Assembly (NCBI GenBank): GCA_050010595.1
Contig: JBEKKS010000005.1
Location: 124,001-188,000 of the forward strand
Direction of reading: 5' to 3'
DNA length: 64,000 nucleotides
DNA from: Palsa-513 sp050010595
Lineage (GTDB): Bacteria; Actinomycetota; Thermoleophilia; Solirubrobacterales; Solirubrobacteraceae
Position 1 is the stretch's first letter. Each line of letters opens with the position of its first letter. Below the pieces are notes generated by a model, which worked only from the letters and a program-made list of their open reading frames with translations, made no database searches and had not been told where the DNA came from. Made by a program: the position numbers and the translations under genes. Below are positions 43,385-53,475 of this stretch, piece by piece.

Positions 43385-45598
43385 CTAGCTGGTGGAACCG
43401 GTCCGCGGCAGCTTGCGCTTGTGCCGGCCAGCGTGACGTACGTGGACCCGCTTGTGCTTCGCAACGCGCGAGCCCGACTTGCCGGCGGTGACGCCGGCGA
43501 CGTAAGGCGCGCTGTCCGCGAGGGCTGCCGGCAAGGGGATCGTGCCCTCGCTCAGCGCGGCGGCACTGAACACGCTCCATGCCGGCTTGGGCCCTGCGTC
43601 GGCGCCGTCGTTTGTCGTGTAACGCAAGCCGAGCTGGTCATCGCGCGTAGTCAAGGAGCTGTTGTCCGCCAGGTCGTACCAGATCACCGGTCCGATGTTG
43701 TCGGCCACGCGTGCACCGCCGGTCAGCAACGCGAAGAAGCCTTGGAGGCCGGCAGCGATCGTGGTCGCCGGCTCGTTCTGGTCTGACCACCCGATCTCGG
43801 TGACCCAGATCTGCTGACGTGGCGCCCCGTTCGGACCGGGTCCGGTCGCGGCGACCACATCACGCGCTGTCTGATTGATCAGCGCCAGCGCATCGCTGGC
43901 GAGCTGCGCGGCGCTGGCGCCGGTCGCATCCGTGTAGGGGTGTACCGCAACTGCGTCGAACGCATTCGCGTTGCTTGCCGCGAGCGTCTTGATCATCGTT
44001 GCGGGATCGATGAATGACGGCTGTCCATCGGCGACGAAGACGAGTCCGCCGACCACCGCGGCGGCGTTTGGATCGACGCTGCGCAGCGCGTCACGGGTCG
44101 CGGCGAAAACCGTCGCGTAGCCGCTCGCGGAGGCGGTGCCGCCCCACCACCAGCCGTTGTTCTCCTCGTTCCAGATCTCCCACGCCTGGATCGGGTGCGG
44201 TGTGCAGCCGCAGGTCGGCCAGAACGTGCCGTTCGGGCCGTAGCGCTTGGCGGCCGCTGCAGCGAATGCCGCGAACTCGGAGATCGATGGACTGCCCGTC
44301 GCCGTGGGGGGCACAGGCACGCCGCTGTTGTCGAGGTCGATGAGCACTGGCAGGAGCGTCATCCCGCGGTCGGCGAGCGCGCCGACGAGCTGGTCGTAGC
44401 TGAGCCCGGAGCACGACGCCGAGGGGCTGGAGAAGTCAAACGTGCCCGTGTTGTTCGGGTCGACGCAGTTGAGCTGCATGCGCGCGCGGTACAGCGTCAC
44501 GCCGGCGTTCGCGGCGAGCGTCAGATCGGCGGGGCCGTTCCACGCCTGGTTCGGCAAGAGGATGCCGTCCGAGCGGATGTCGTTGACGCCGACTGCACCG
44601 ATCAGCCCGTAGACCACGGTTGCCGCGGCGGCGAGCGCGATCGCCGAGACGCCGAGACGGCGGCGGATCGTGCGCAGCCCGCGCAGGCCACCCGTCGTCG
44701 CAGTCTGCGTGCGTGGATGACCGGTTTGGGCGCGTGGCACCGCCGGCGCAGCGATCGACGCCTCGAGCTCGGTCAGTAGGACTTCGCCGCTGATCGTGGT
44801 GTCGTCGATCGAGCAGGCGCTCACGCGCGCGCGAACGCTCTCGACGCGGCCGGCGACCGGGATCTCGATCCGCTCGACCAGGCGCTCGAGCTGCCTCGCG
44901 ACGAGCGCAGGATTGGTGGTGCCCGGCAGCAGAACGCCAAAGCGGTCGTCGGCGACGCGCGCGATCACATCGGTATCGCGCAGGCGGCGGCTCAGCGCGT
45001 CGGCGATCGCCACGAGCATGTTGTCGCCGGCGTCGCGGCCGTGGGTCTCGACGAACCCGGCGCAGTCGTCGATCGTCAGCAACAGCAGCGCGGCCTGCTC
45101 GTCACCGCGTCGATCGCGGCCGATGCTCTGCGAGATCTCGCGCACGAAGGTGCGGCGGCTGAGCAGCCCTGTCTGGGAATCGGGTGGAGCAGCTCCGGCA
45201 AGGCGCTCGGATAGCCGCGTCAGCTCCGTGACGTCCTCGATCTGCACGAGATACTCGACCTCCGCGTCAGCACCGCTGCGCGAGATCGTTACGAGCCCGA
45301 CGCCGCCCTCGCCGCTGGCCCGCACGAACTGCTGTCGCCGACGGGCCTGGCCGGCCGCCTCGTATTGGAGCAGCGCGGTCACCCCCGCGCGCGTCCGCTC
45401 GCCGGGGGCGAAGTCCAGCAGGTCCTGCAGCGAGCCTGCCAGCAGCTCGGCCTCCGAGCGCCCGCTCAGCTCGCAGAGGGCTGGGTTGACGCGCAGCCAA
45501 CGGCCGTCGGCCGCGACGAAGCCGACACCCCAAACCGCAGAGTCCCACGCAGCCTGCATTGCGCGGTGCTCGTCGGAGAAATGATCGTGGCCGCCCAT
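43385..45598 (-). CDS. PAS-degenerate GGDEF-transmembrane-glycoside hydrolase fusion
   Basis: 737 residues from the ATG at 45598, which has AAAGGA 8 nt upstream. PAS domain about 15-125 (SAVWGVGFVAADGRWLRVNPALCELSGRSEAELL); GGDEF domain about 145-285 with the signature replaced by RVADDRF (214-220), so cyclase activity is unlikely; one transmembrane helix 315-338; then a clan-A-type glycoside hydrolase domain (about 355-690) with acid/base Glu478 in EIWNEENNGWWWGG and nucleophile Glu601 in QQIWVTEIGWSD. The tail is basic. Topology: signalling part inside, hydrolase outside. Operon with the M50-CBS-receiver gene. Confidence 0.82.
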   Translation of the reverse strand: MGGHDHFSDEHRAMQAAWDSAVWGVGFVAADGRWLRVNPALCELSGRSEAELLAGSLQDLLDFAPGERTRAGVTALLQYEAAGQARRRQQFVRASGEGGVGLVTISRSGADAEVEYLVQIEDVTELTRLSERLAGAAPPDSQTGLLSRRTFVREISQSIGRDRRGDEQAALLLLTIDDCAGFVETHGRDAGDNMLVAIADALSRRLRDTDVIARVADDRFGVLLPGTTNPALVARQLERLVERIEIPVAGRVESVRARVSACSIDDTTISGEVLLTELEASIAAPAVPRAQTGHPRTQTATTGGLRGLRTIRRRLGVSAIALAAAATVVYGLIGAVGVNDIRSDGILLPNQAWNGPADLTLAANAGVTLYRARMQLNCVDPNNTGTFDFSSPSASCSGLSYDQLVGALADRGMTLLPVLIDLDNSGVPVPPTATGSPSISEFAAFAAAAAKRYGPNGTFWPTCGCTPHPIQAWEIWNEENNGWWWGGTASASGYATVFAATRDALRSVDPNAAAVVGGLVFVADGQPSFIDPATMIKTLAASNANAFDAVAVHPYTDATGASAAQLASDALALINQTARDVVAATGPGPNGAPRQQIWVTEIGWSDQNEPATTIAAGLQGFFALLTGGARVADNIGPVIWYDLADNSSLTTRDDQLGLRYTTNDGADAGPKPAWSVFSAAALSEGTIPLPAALADSAPYVAGVTAGKSGSRVAKHKRVHVRHAGRHKRKLPRTGSTS

Positions 45599-45811
45599 CC
45601 GTGTCCTTTCCCTGCCGCGACCGTCTCGCGAGAGCATCCGTGCGTGTGTAGCTAGCATCGGCGTGGCCCGGACCAATGCTGAGGCGAGCGATGACCCTCG
45701 ACGGTTGGTCGATGCGGGCCTGCCCGCATGTCCGCATCGGTGCCCGCCCTGCACCGGGGACGACGTCCCGTCTCGAGGCGGCCCGGCCGCCTGCTCTGGT
45801 AGGACGGGGAG

Positions 45812-47128
45812 GTGGATGCAACACGAGCGCCGCGCCGTGCGTGGCTGATCCTCGGCCTGGGACTCCTCGCCTATGTCGCGGCCGTCTTCCAGCGCAGCTC
45901 GCTCGGCGTCGCCGAGATCGAGGCCCAGCGGCGCTTTGGCACGAGCGCCCTCGTTCTCAGCCTGTTCAGCGTCCTGCAGCTGGGCGTCTACGCCGGCTTC
46001 CAGATCCCCGTCGGCGCGATCCTCGACCGCTTCGGCTCGAGGCCGCTGATCGCGGCCGGCGCCGTGATCATGGCCGGCGGCCAGCTGATGCTCGCGACGG
46101 CCCACACGATCGGCCTCGCGATCGCGGCGCGCGCGCTGCTCGGCCTCGGCGACGCGATGACGTTCATCTGCGTCCTGCGGTTGATCTTCATGTGGTTCCC
46201 GCCGCGTCAGGTACCGGGGCTGATGGCTCTCACCGGCATCATCGGCCAGTTGGGCCAGATCGCCGCGGCCTACCCGTTGGTGGCACTCCTTGCGAGCCGC
46301 GGCTGGAGCACCTCGTTCGAGATCGCGGCGCTGATCTCACTCGCCGTGGCGATCGCCTGCGCCGTGGGGATCCGCAGCGCACCGGGGCACGACATCGGCT
46401 CGGCCGCCCAGCACGGTGCGGGGCTGCTGCGGGAGGGCCTGAGGCGCGCTTGGCGCGAGCCGGGGACGCGCCTGGGCCTCTGGACGCACTTTGTCACGCA
46501 GTTCTCGGGCACCGTCTTCGCGATGCTCTGGGGCTACCCGTTCCTCGTCGTCGGCGAGCACCGCAGCCCCGCCGAAGCCGGTCTGCTGCTGGCGCTGCTC
46601 GTCGTCGTCTCGATGCTCGCCAATGTCGCCGTCGGCCAGACGATCACCCGCTGGCCGCTGCGCCGCTCGGCACCAGTGCTGGCGATCGTCGGGTCGACAG
46701 TCATCGCATGGACCGTCGTGCTCGCCTGGCCGGGCCGCGCGCCGTTCGGCCTGCTGGTCGTGCTCGTCGTCGTCCTGGCAACCAACGGACCGGGCTCGAT
46801 GACGGGCTTCGACTATGCCCGAACCGAGAACGAGGCGGAGCGGATCGGTTCGGCGACCGGGATTGTGAACGTCGGCGGCTTCTCCGCATCGCTCGCAGTG
46901 ATCCTGCTCGTCGGGATCATCCTCAGCCTGAAGAGCTCCGGCGGGCCCGACAGCTACACGCTCGGCGACTTCAAGCTCGCGTTCACCGTCCAGTATGCGT
47001 TCTGGGCGATCGGGACCGCCGGCGTGCTGCATAACCGTCGCGCCCTGCGCGCCGCCCGCGGACTCGAGCTCGACCCGCTTCATCGGGCGCTCGCGCGGCG
47101 CTGGCGCGGGCGCGAGCGACACTCGTAG
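45812..47128 (+). CDS. Major facilitator superfamily transporter
   Basis: 438 residues, twelve predicted helices. The A-motif-like GAILDRFGSRPLIAAGAVIMAGGQLMLA between helices 2 and 3 and LIFMWFPPRQVPGLMALTGIIGQLGQIAAAYPLVALLASRGW follow the MFS pattern. Substrate unknown. GTG start with GGGGAGG immediately upstream. It diverges from the GGDEF/hydrolase gene (213 bp between) and lies 57 bp before clpB, but clpB has its own promoter. Confidence 0.88.
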   Translation: MDATRAPRRAWLILGLGLLAYVAAVFQRSSLGVAEIEAQRRFGTSALVLSLFSVLQLGVYAGFQIPVGAILDRFGSRPLIAAGAVIMAGGQLMLATAHTIGLAIAARALLGLGDAMTFICVLRLIFMWFPPRQVPGLMALTGIIGQLGQIAAAYPLVALLASRGWSTSFEIAALISLAVAIACAVGIRSAPGHDIGSAAQHGAGLLREGLRRAWREPGTRLGLWTHFVTQFSGTVFAMLWGYPFLVVGEHRSPAEAGLLLALLVVVSMLANVAVGQTITRWPLRRSAPVLAIVGSTVIAWTVVLAWPGRAPFGLLVVLVVVLATNGPGSMTGFDYARTENEAERIGSATGIVNVGGFSASLAVILLVGIILSLKSSGGPDSYTLGDFKLAFTVQYAFWAIGTAGVLHNRRALRAARGLELDPLHRALARRWRGRERHS

Positions 47129-47156
47129 AGCCACGGAGACGCTGGACTTTGAACGT

Positions 47157-47183
47157 AAATCTGCTACGATCGCACTTAGATTT
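47157..47183 (+). promoter_or_regulatory. clpB promoter/operator, AAATCT-N15-AGATTT
   Basis: AAATCT (47157-47162) and AGATTT (47178-47183) with a 15-bp spacer containing TACGAT (47165-47170), the likely -10. It differs from the dnaK element only at a few spacer positions. The clpB ATG follows at 47186 without a ribosome-binding site, so the mRNA leader must be very short. Probable HspR operator (inference). Confidence 0.72.
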
Positions 47184-47185
47184 CT

Positions 47186-49750
<2,565 letters not shown>

Positions 49751-49765
49751 GCTGTTGACATTGAC

Positions 49766-49789
49766 GCCCCCGGCGCATGCGCCGGGGGC
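49766..49789. repeat. Perfect 24-bp palindrome (first of a three-unit array)
   Basis: GCCCCCGGCGCA/TGCGCCGGGGGC, a perfect palindrome centred on GCATGC, 16 bp after the clpB stop. It abuts the next unit (49790 on), which is split by the mobile element. Hairpin potential is high and it lies between convergent genes, so it may terminate transcription from both sides. Confidence 0.85.
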
Positions 49790-49807
49790 CGGATCGGTGC
49801 ATGCACC
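49790..49807. repeat. Left part of the 24-bp palindrome interrupted by the element
   Basis: CGGATCGGTGCATGCACC; the remaining bases GATCCG are at 53528-53533 beyond the right copy of the target duplication. Joining the two gives a perfect 24-bp palindrome whose inner 20 bases are identical to those of the unit at 11813-11836. Confidence 0.85.
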
Positions 49808-49877
49808 GGGGATGTGTGCGCTGACAAACCAAGGCGGCAGGAAGTCCGCCACGGCGCGCGAAAGCTAGGAGGACTCG

Positions 49878-50222
49878 ATGAGCGCTGACGACGCCGGCCA
49901 CGACTGCTCGGAGCTGCGCGACTTCCGCGTCAGTTTCCCTGGGCCGTTCACGCAGAATCTCGTCGCGGTTGATGGCTGGTCCGTCCCGTTCCTGAGCGCG
50001 AGCTTCCGCGGCGAGGACGGCGTGCGGGTCATCTTGGATGACCGCATCGGAATCGACCTGAGCGTCGGCGAGGCCGAGCGCCTACTTCCGTTTATCGCTG
50101 ACGCCGTGGCCGTTGCGCTTGGCTACGGCGCCCATCCGCGACAGGGTGGCCCCGACCTTCCGCCGCGAATGCCGCACATGGCACCGCGGCGGGTGGTCGA
50201 GTCGCAACTGCTGCCGGGCTAG
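49878..50222 (+). CDS. Element passenger, unknown 114-residue protein
   Basis: Excellent ribosome-binding site (AGGAGG, 6 nt before ATG). The sequence alternates short beta-like segments (DFRVSFPGPFTQNLVAVDGWSVPFLSASFRGEDGVRVILDDRIGIDLS) with a helix (EAERLLPFIADAVAVALGYG) and a Pro-rich tail. No known domain recognised. It is convergent with, and overlaps by 4 bp, the DUF3892 gene. First gene inside the left end of the element, 41 bp from the inverted repeat. Confidence 0.7.
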   Translation: MSADDAGHDCSELRDFRVSFPGPFTQNLVAVDGWSVPFLSASFRGEDGVRVILDDRIGIDLSVGEAERLLPFIADAVAVALGYGAHPRQGGPDLPPRMPHMAPRRVVESQLLPG

Positions 50223-50494
50223 AACCTCGGCAGGTCAAGCAGGTTGTTCTCCGGTGTGTAGTCCGGCTCGGTCGTGATGTAGTCGCCCGACCCGCAGTGC
50301 GGACAGCGCGCGACGATCACGCGGGCCGACCGCACGCCCGGCGCAGCTGTCACGTAGACCGCTTTGTAGTTCAGGATGAACCTGATGACTTGGGCGCGGG
50401 TTTCAATGGTCCCGTCGCTTAGGCGCACCATCGCAATGTGCGGGTAGCGGTGTCCGGGCGATTGCTCGGTCCGAACGGCAGTGATTTGAAACAT
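50219..50494 (-). CDS. DUF3892-like protein (element passenger)
   Basis: 91 residues from the ATG at 50494, chosen because AAGGAGG lies 8 nt upstream; a longer in-frame start lacks one. MFQITAVRTEQSPGHRYPHIAMVRLSDG and the end DYITTEPDYTPENNLLDLPRF fit the DUF3892 pattern. A CPHCGSGDYI segment adds a CxxC, perhaps half a zinc site. DUF3892 proteins have no known function and are often found near phage or mobile genes. Confidence 0.7.
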   Translation of the reverse strand: MFQITAVRTEQSPGHRYPHIAMVRLSDGTIETRAQVIRFILNYKAVYVTAAPGVRSARVIVARCPHCGSGDYITTEPDYTPENNLLDLPRF

Positions 50495-50656
50495 CGGCGA
50501 AACCTCCTTGGGTTCCGTTTGGCTTGGTGTCCATGTCCAACGAGCAGACGCACCGTGTCGCCGGGCAGGTGGCACCGAACGTCTGTTTGGGACGGTAGAC
50601 GCCGACGCGGACGGTACGTTGTGGCTGGCTGGTTCCTCTACCCAACGGAAACGCTA

Positions 50657-50697
50657 GGGGCCGTTCCCTCGCCGGGCAAAGCTTCGGGGACGGCCCC
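50657..50697. terminator. Hairpin downstream of the HTH gene
   Basis: GGGGCCGT (50657-50664) pairs with ACGGCCCC (50690-50697), an 8-bp perfect stem around a 25-nt loop, directly after the minus-strand HTH gene stop (50699). Position fits a terminator for that gene. There is no T-tract on the minus strand, so strength is uncertain. Confidence 0.45.
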
Positions 50698-50698
50698 G

Positions 50699-50944
50699 TC
50701 AGCCGCCTGACTTCAGCCGTTCGAGGCTCCCTCGCCAGCGATGAAGCGTCTGGCGACTGACGCCCACGAGCCGCGCCACCTCGTCGAGCGGGATGCCCGC
50801 CTCGGTCGCGCGAGGGACAACATCGACGATCGCTTCAAGGTTTGCGCCAGCCTCGGCCTCCAAGCGGCTGCGCTCTGAGCCGAGCCGGATTAGCTCATCC
50901 TCGATTGCGCGCCTCGCCTCGATGTCCGGGGGGAGATTGGTCAT
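50699..50944 (-). CDS. Small helix-turn-helix protein, likely element regulator
   Basis: 81 residues from the ATG at 50944. An acidic coiled-coil N-terminus (IEARRAIEDELIRLGSERSRLEAEAG) precedes a helix-turn-helix: GIPLDEVARLVGVSRQTLHRWRGSLERL. The start at 50944 is favoured because a promoter (TTGACG, N17, TTACGC) places transcription start at or next to it; the in-frame ATG at 50971 lies inside that promoter. Divergent from the transposase. A repressor of transposase expression is likely (inference). Confidence 0.7.
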   Translation of the reverse strand: MTNLPPDIEARRAIEDELIRLGSERSRLEAEAGANLEAIVDVVPRATEAGIPLDEVARLVGVSRQTLHRWRGSLERLKSGG

Positions 50945-50952
50945 AGCCGAGA

Positions 50953-50994
50953 GCGTAACAGATCTTGACATAGAACGTCAATGTCGGTTACAAT
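50953..50994. promoter_or_regulatory. Interlocked divergent promoters with shared palindrome
   Basis: Plus strand: TTGACA (50965-50970), 18 bp, TACAAT (50989-50994), then the transposase ATG at 51001, seven bases on. Minus strand: TTGACG (50981-50976), 17 bp, TTACGC (50958-50953), then ATG at 50944. Both -35 hexamers are the arms of one inverted repeat, TTGAC-N7-GTCAA (50965-50981). A protein bound there would silence both genes. Confidence 0.7.
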
Positions 50995-51000
50995 CCCCGT

Positions 51001-51963
51001 ATGTCGATGAGCGTGCTCCAGCTAGCCGATCAGCTTCGTACCGAAGCTGACGCCTACCATTACCTAGAGCAGCTGCGCTGGGGCGATCGTCCGGTCTGCC
51101 CGCATTGCGGCTCGGTCCGCCAGCCGTATTTCCTGACCCCCGAGAACGGGCATTCGCGTAAGACCCGCACCGGCGCGAGCTCGCAGCGGCGCGTCTGGAA
51201 GTGCGCCGAGCCGGGTTGTCGTAAACAGTTCTCCGTGCTGACCGGGACCGTCCTGCACGGGACCAAGATCCCAGTCCGGACGTGGATGTTTGTGATCTTC
51301 GAGATGGCGTCGAGCAAGAACGGCGTCTCTGCTCGCGAGATTGAGCGCAAGTATGGGTTGACGCCTAGGACGGCGTGGTTCATGCTCCACCGAGTCCGTG
51401 AGGCGATGAAGCGCGAACCTTCGGTTGAGCCGTTCTTTGGCCGTGTCGTGGCCGACGAGACTTGGTACGGCGGACGCCACAAGAACCGTCACGCGAGCGA
51501 CAAGCGTCTGCGCGGTAAAGGGATCGTTGACAAGACGCCGATCATGTCGCTCGTCTCGCGCGAGACTGGCGAGGTGCGCTCACGCGTAGTGCCGGATGTC
51601 AAGGTTGACAACCTACGCGCCGTGCTCATCGAGAACGTCGACCCGAAGCGCACGCACCTGCACACGGACACAAGCGGTCCCTACCGTGGGATCGGCGAGT
51701 TCGCCTCGCACACGATGGTCAACCATCGCATCGGCGAATACGTTCGCGGCGACGTGAGCACCAACCAAGCCGAGTCCTACTTCGCTCAGTTGAAGCGGTC
51801 GCTCGACGGCACGCACCATCACGTCAGTCGCGAGCACCTACACCGCTACGTGGCCGAGTTCGATTTCCGCTTCAGCACGCGGGATCTCAGCGACACGGAA
51901 CGCACCGTCCGGGTCGTGGCTCAGGCTGGAGGAAAACGACTCACGTACAGCCAGGCAGGTTGA
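51001..51963 (+). CDS. IS1595-family (ISXO2-like) transposase
   Basis: 320 residues. An N-terminal zinc ribbon (CPHCGS ... WKCAEPGC..QF, about 35-75), a helix-turn-helix (MASSKNGVSAREIERKYGLTPRTAWFMLHRVREAM) and the DDE/DDN-type catalytic domain: VVADETWYGG, THLHTDTSGPYRG and STNQAESYFAQLKRSLDGTHHHVSREHLHRYVAEFDFRF. These are ISXO2-like transposase features. The promoter places the transcript start at or beside the ATG, so it is probably leaderless. The stop shares a base with the next ATG (TGATG). Confidence 0.95.
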   Translation: MSMSVLQLADQLRTEADAYHYLEQLRWGDRPVCPHCGSVRQPYFLTPENGHSRKTRTGASSQRRVWKCAEPGCRKQFSVLTGTVLHGTKIPVRTWMFVIFEMASSKNGVSAREIERKYGLTPRTAWFMLHRVREAMKREPSVEPFFGRVVADETWYGGRHKNRHASDKRLRGKGIVDKTPIMSLVSRETGEVRSRVVPDVKVDNLRAVLIENVDPKRTHLHTDTSGPYRGIGEFASHTMVNHRIGEYVRGDVSTNQAESYFAQLKRSLDGTHHHVSREHLHRYVAEFDFRFSTRDLSDTERTVRVVAQAGGKRLTYSQAG

Positions 51964-52730
51964 TGCCAGACGAAAGCGAAAGCCGGCGCCCGCCCGACCT
52001 TGAGCTAGAGGTCGGCGTTGGCGTGCCCGTGGAACTGCGGCAACTCGTCAATGCATCGAGCACGTTTGCAGCGTTTATCAACGAGGTCGCGGAAAGCTAC
52101 ACGGGCATCCCGCGGCCCCTGAAGTGGGTCGTGGAGGTCAAAGAGGGGAGCGTTCGACTGCCGCTCCGGGGCGAGCCGATTCGCTCCAACCTAAGCCCGT
52201 CCGTTACTCACGACATCTCGGAGCTAATCACGTTGGGCCTCGCGCAACTGACCGAGAAGGCGGTGCGCCCTGACCACTACTCCGACAAGGCGCTAGAACA
52301 GCTCCGGCAGCTGGCCAGGATTTCGAGCGACGACTTCCCCATCGGGGTGCGGAATGGCCGTGAGAGGCACACGCTTTCGGCGCAGCTCGCCGTCAACGCC
52401 GAGAAGATCCTCGGCGGAACCCGCCAGAGCTTCGGGACCGTTGAGGGCCGACTGGAGGCCGTCAACGTTCACGACAAGAACGAGTTTGGTATCTGGCTCG
52501 CAAGCGGCGCGCACATCACCTGTCGGTTTGGGCGGTACGTCACGCTCGACGAGGTGCTCGCAGCTGTAGGCAAGAGGGTCGCCGCTCGCGGCACGATTAG
52601 AGCCAAGGTTACGGGCGAAAAGCAGTCGATCGAGGTAGAGACCCTCAAGGTCTTGGGCGCTACGCCAGTGGCGGCCGATGATGTGCGCGGCATTTTCAAC
52701 GGCCGAGAAACGACGGACGACGACTGGTGA
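51963..52730 (+). CDS. Element passenger, possible partner of PIN protein
   Basis: 255 residues. The C-terminal 100 (GTVEGRLEAVNVHDKNEFGIWLASGAHITCRFGRYVTLDEVLAAVGKRVAARGTIRAKVTGEKQSIEVETLKVLGA) look like an OB-type beta barrel. The N-terminal 150 are mixed and contain no motif I recognise. It is translationally coupled on both sides: TGATG with the transposase and GTGA with the PIN-domain gene. Such uncharacterised proteins often precede a PIN gene in actinobacteria, which suggests an antitoxin or substrate-handling role; unproven. Confidence 0.65.
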   Translation: MPDESESRRPPDLELEVGVGVPVELRQLVNASSTFAAFINEVAESYTGIPRPLKWVVEVKEGSVRLPLRGEPIRSNLSPSVTHDISELITLGLAQLTEKAVRPDHYSDKALEQLRQLARISSDDFPIGVRNGRERHTLSAQLAVNAEKILGGTRQSFGTVEGRLEAVNVHDKNEFGIWLASGAHITCRFGRYVTLDEVLAAVGKRVAARGTIRAKVTGEKQSIEVETLKVLGATPVAADDVRGIFNGRETTDDDW

Positions 52731-53182
52731 GGTATCGCTACTGGGATGCGTGTGTCTTTCTCGGCTGGCTCAAGGCGGAGCCAGACAAGCTCGCGGCGTG
52801 CCAGGCGGGCATCCGGATGGCCGAGCGCGGCGAGCTAACCATCATCACCTCCGTTCTTAGCCTGGCCGAGGTGCTCCGCCTGAAGGGAAACGACCCTATC
52901 CCGGTCGCAGACCGGGAGGCGGTACGCGCCTTCTTCGAGAATGACTACATCAGCCTGTATGAAGTCGACCGCACGATCGCGGAGAAGGCGCAAGATGTCG
53001 TCTGGAATCACGGCGTCAGGCCCAAGGACGCGATCCACGTCGCAACGGCACTCTCAACGGCGACCACCATCACGATCGAGCAGTTCGACACGTTCGACAC
53101 CGGCCTGATTGCCCTGAACGGGCAGATCGGCGCGCCAGCTCTCACTATCGGCTTGCCAAACCTGCCGGAGGCGATGTTCTAG
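52727..53182 (+). CDS. PIN-domain ribonuclease (VapC-like)
   Basis: 151 residues. Acidic metal-binding residues of PIN domains are present: D7 (YWDACVF), E48 (LSLAEVL), D101 (RPKDAIHVATAL) and D121/D124 (QFDTFDTGL). VapC-type toxins cut RNA, often tRNA or rRNA. Start GTG overlaps the upstream stop (GTGA) and its stop overlaps the next GTG (TAGTG), so three genes are coupled in the element. A toxin-antitoxin role that stabilises the element is inferred. Confidence 0.82.
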   Translation: MRYRYWDACVFLGWLKAEPDKLAACQAGIRMAERGELTIITSVLSLAEVLRLKGNDPIPVADREAVRAFFENDYISLYEVDRTIAEKAQDVVWNHGVRPKDAIHVATALSTATTITIEQFDTFDTGLIALNGQIGAPALTIGLPNLPEAMF

Positions 53183-53349
53183 TGGCCGACGACCGAGACG
53201 ACGAGAAGCTCGACCGCGACACCAAAGTCAAGATCGACGCTCCGTTCAACGAAGCGCTACGGACGCTGCTGAACACTCCGCCGCCGGAGGCCGACGACAA
53301 GACACCCGAACGCGAGCCAGCGCAGCGAGGGCCGCGTCGGCACAGGTAG
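53182..53349 (+). CDS. Element passenger, small acidic/basic protein
   Basis: 55 residues translated from a GTG overlapping the PIN-domain stop (TAGTG). The sequence begins MADDRDDEKLDRDTKVKID, has FNEALRTLLNTPPPEADD and ends in a basic RGPRRHR. No domain recognised. Tight coupling to the PIN gene suggests it is really translated, perhaps as an antitoxin or accessory. Confidence 0.6.
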   Translation: MADDRDDEKLDRDTKVKIDAPFNEALRTLLNTPPPEADDKTPEREPAQRGPRRHR

Positions 53350-53379
53350 CACGGGAGACGGGAGCCGGGAGCTGCCCAG

Positions 53380-53475
53380 CTATCGCGCGCCGTTGTCAGT
53401 ACCGCACGCGTTGCAGACCCAGTGGAGGGCCTTGTCGCAGCTTGAGCACTCTTTGAACTGTTGTCCACCTTCCAT
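53380..53475 (-). CDS. Possible 31-residue zinc-ribbon miniprotein
   Basis: Reads MEGGQQFKECSSCDKALHW then VCNACGTDNGAR: two CxxC knuckles 8 residues apart, a minimal zinc ribbon. It lies just inside the right inverted repeat. Only a weak ribosome-binding site is seen. The Cys pattern would be unlikely by chance, but expression is unproven. Confidence 0.4.
   Translation of the reverse strand: MEGGQQFKECSSCDKALHWVCNACGTDNGAR

Noticed and set aside
43385..43420. LPRTG near the C-terminus of the GGDEF/hydrolase protein, resembling a sortase signal
   Set aside because: It is followed only by Ser-Thr-Ser and the stop; no hydrophobic segment follows, and the preceding region is basic, so it is not a sortase-sorting signal.
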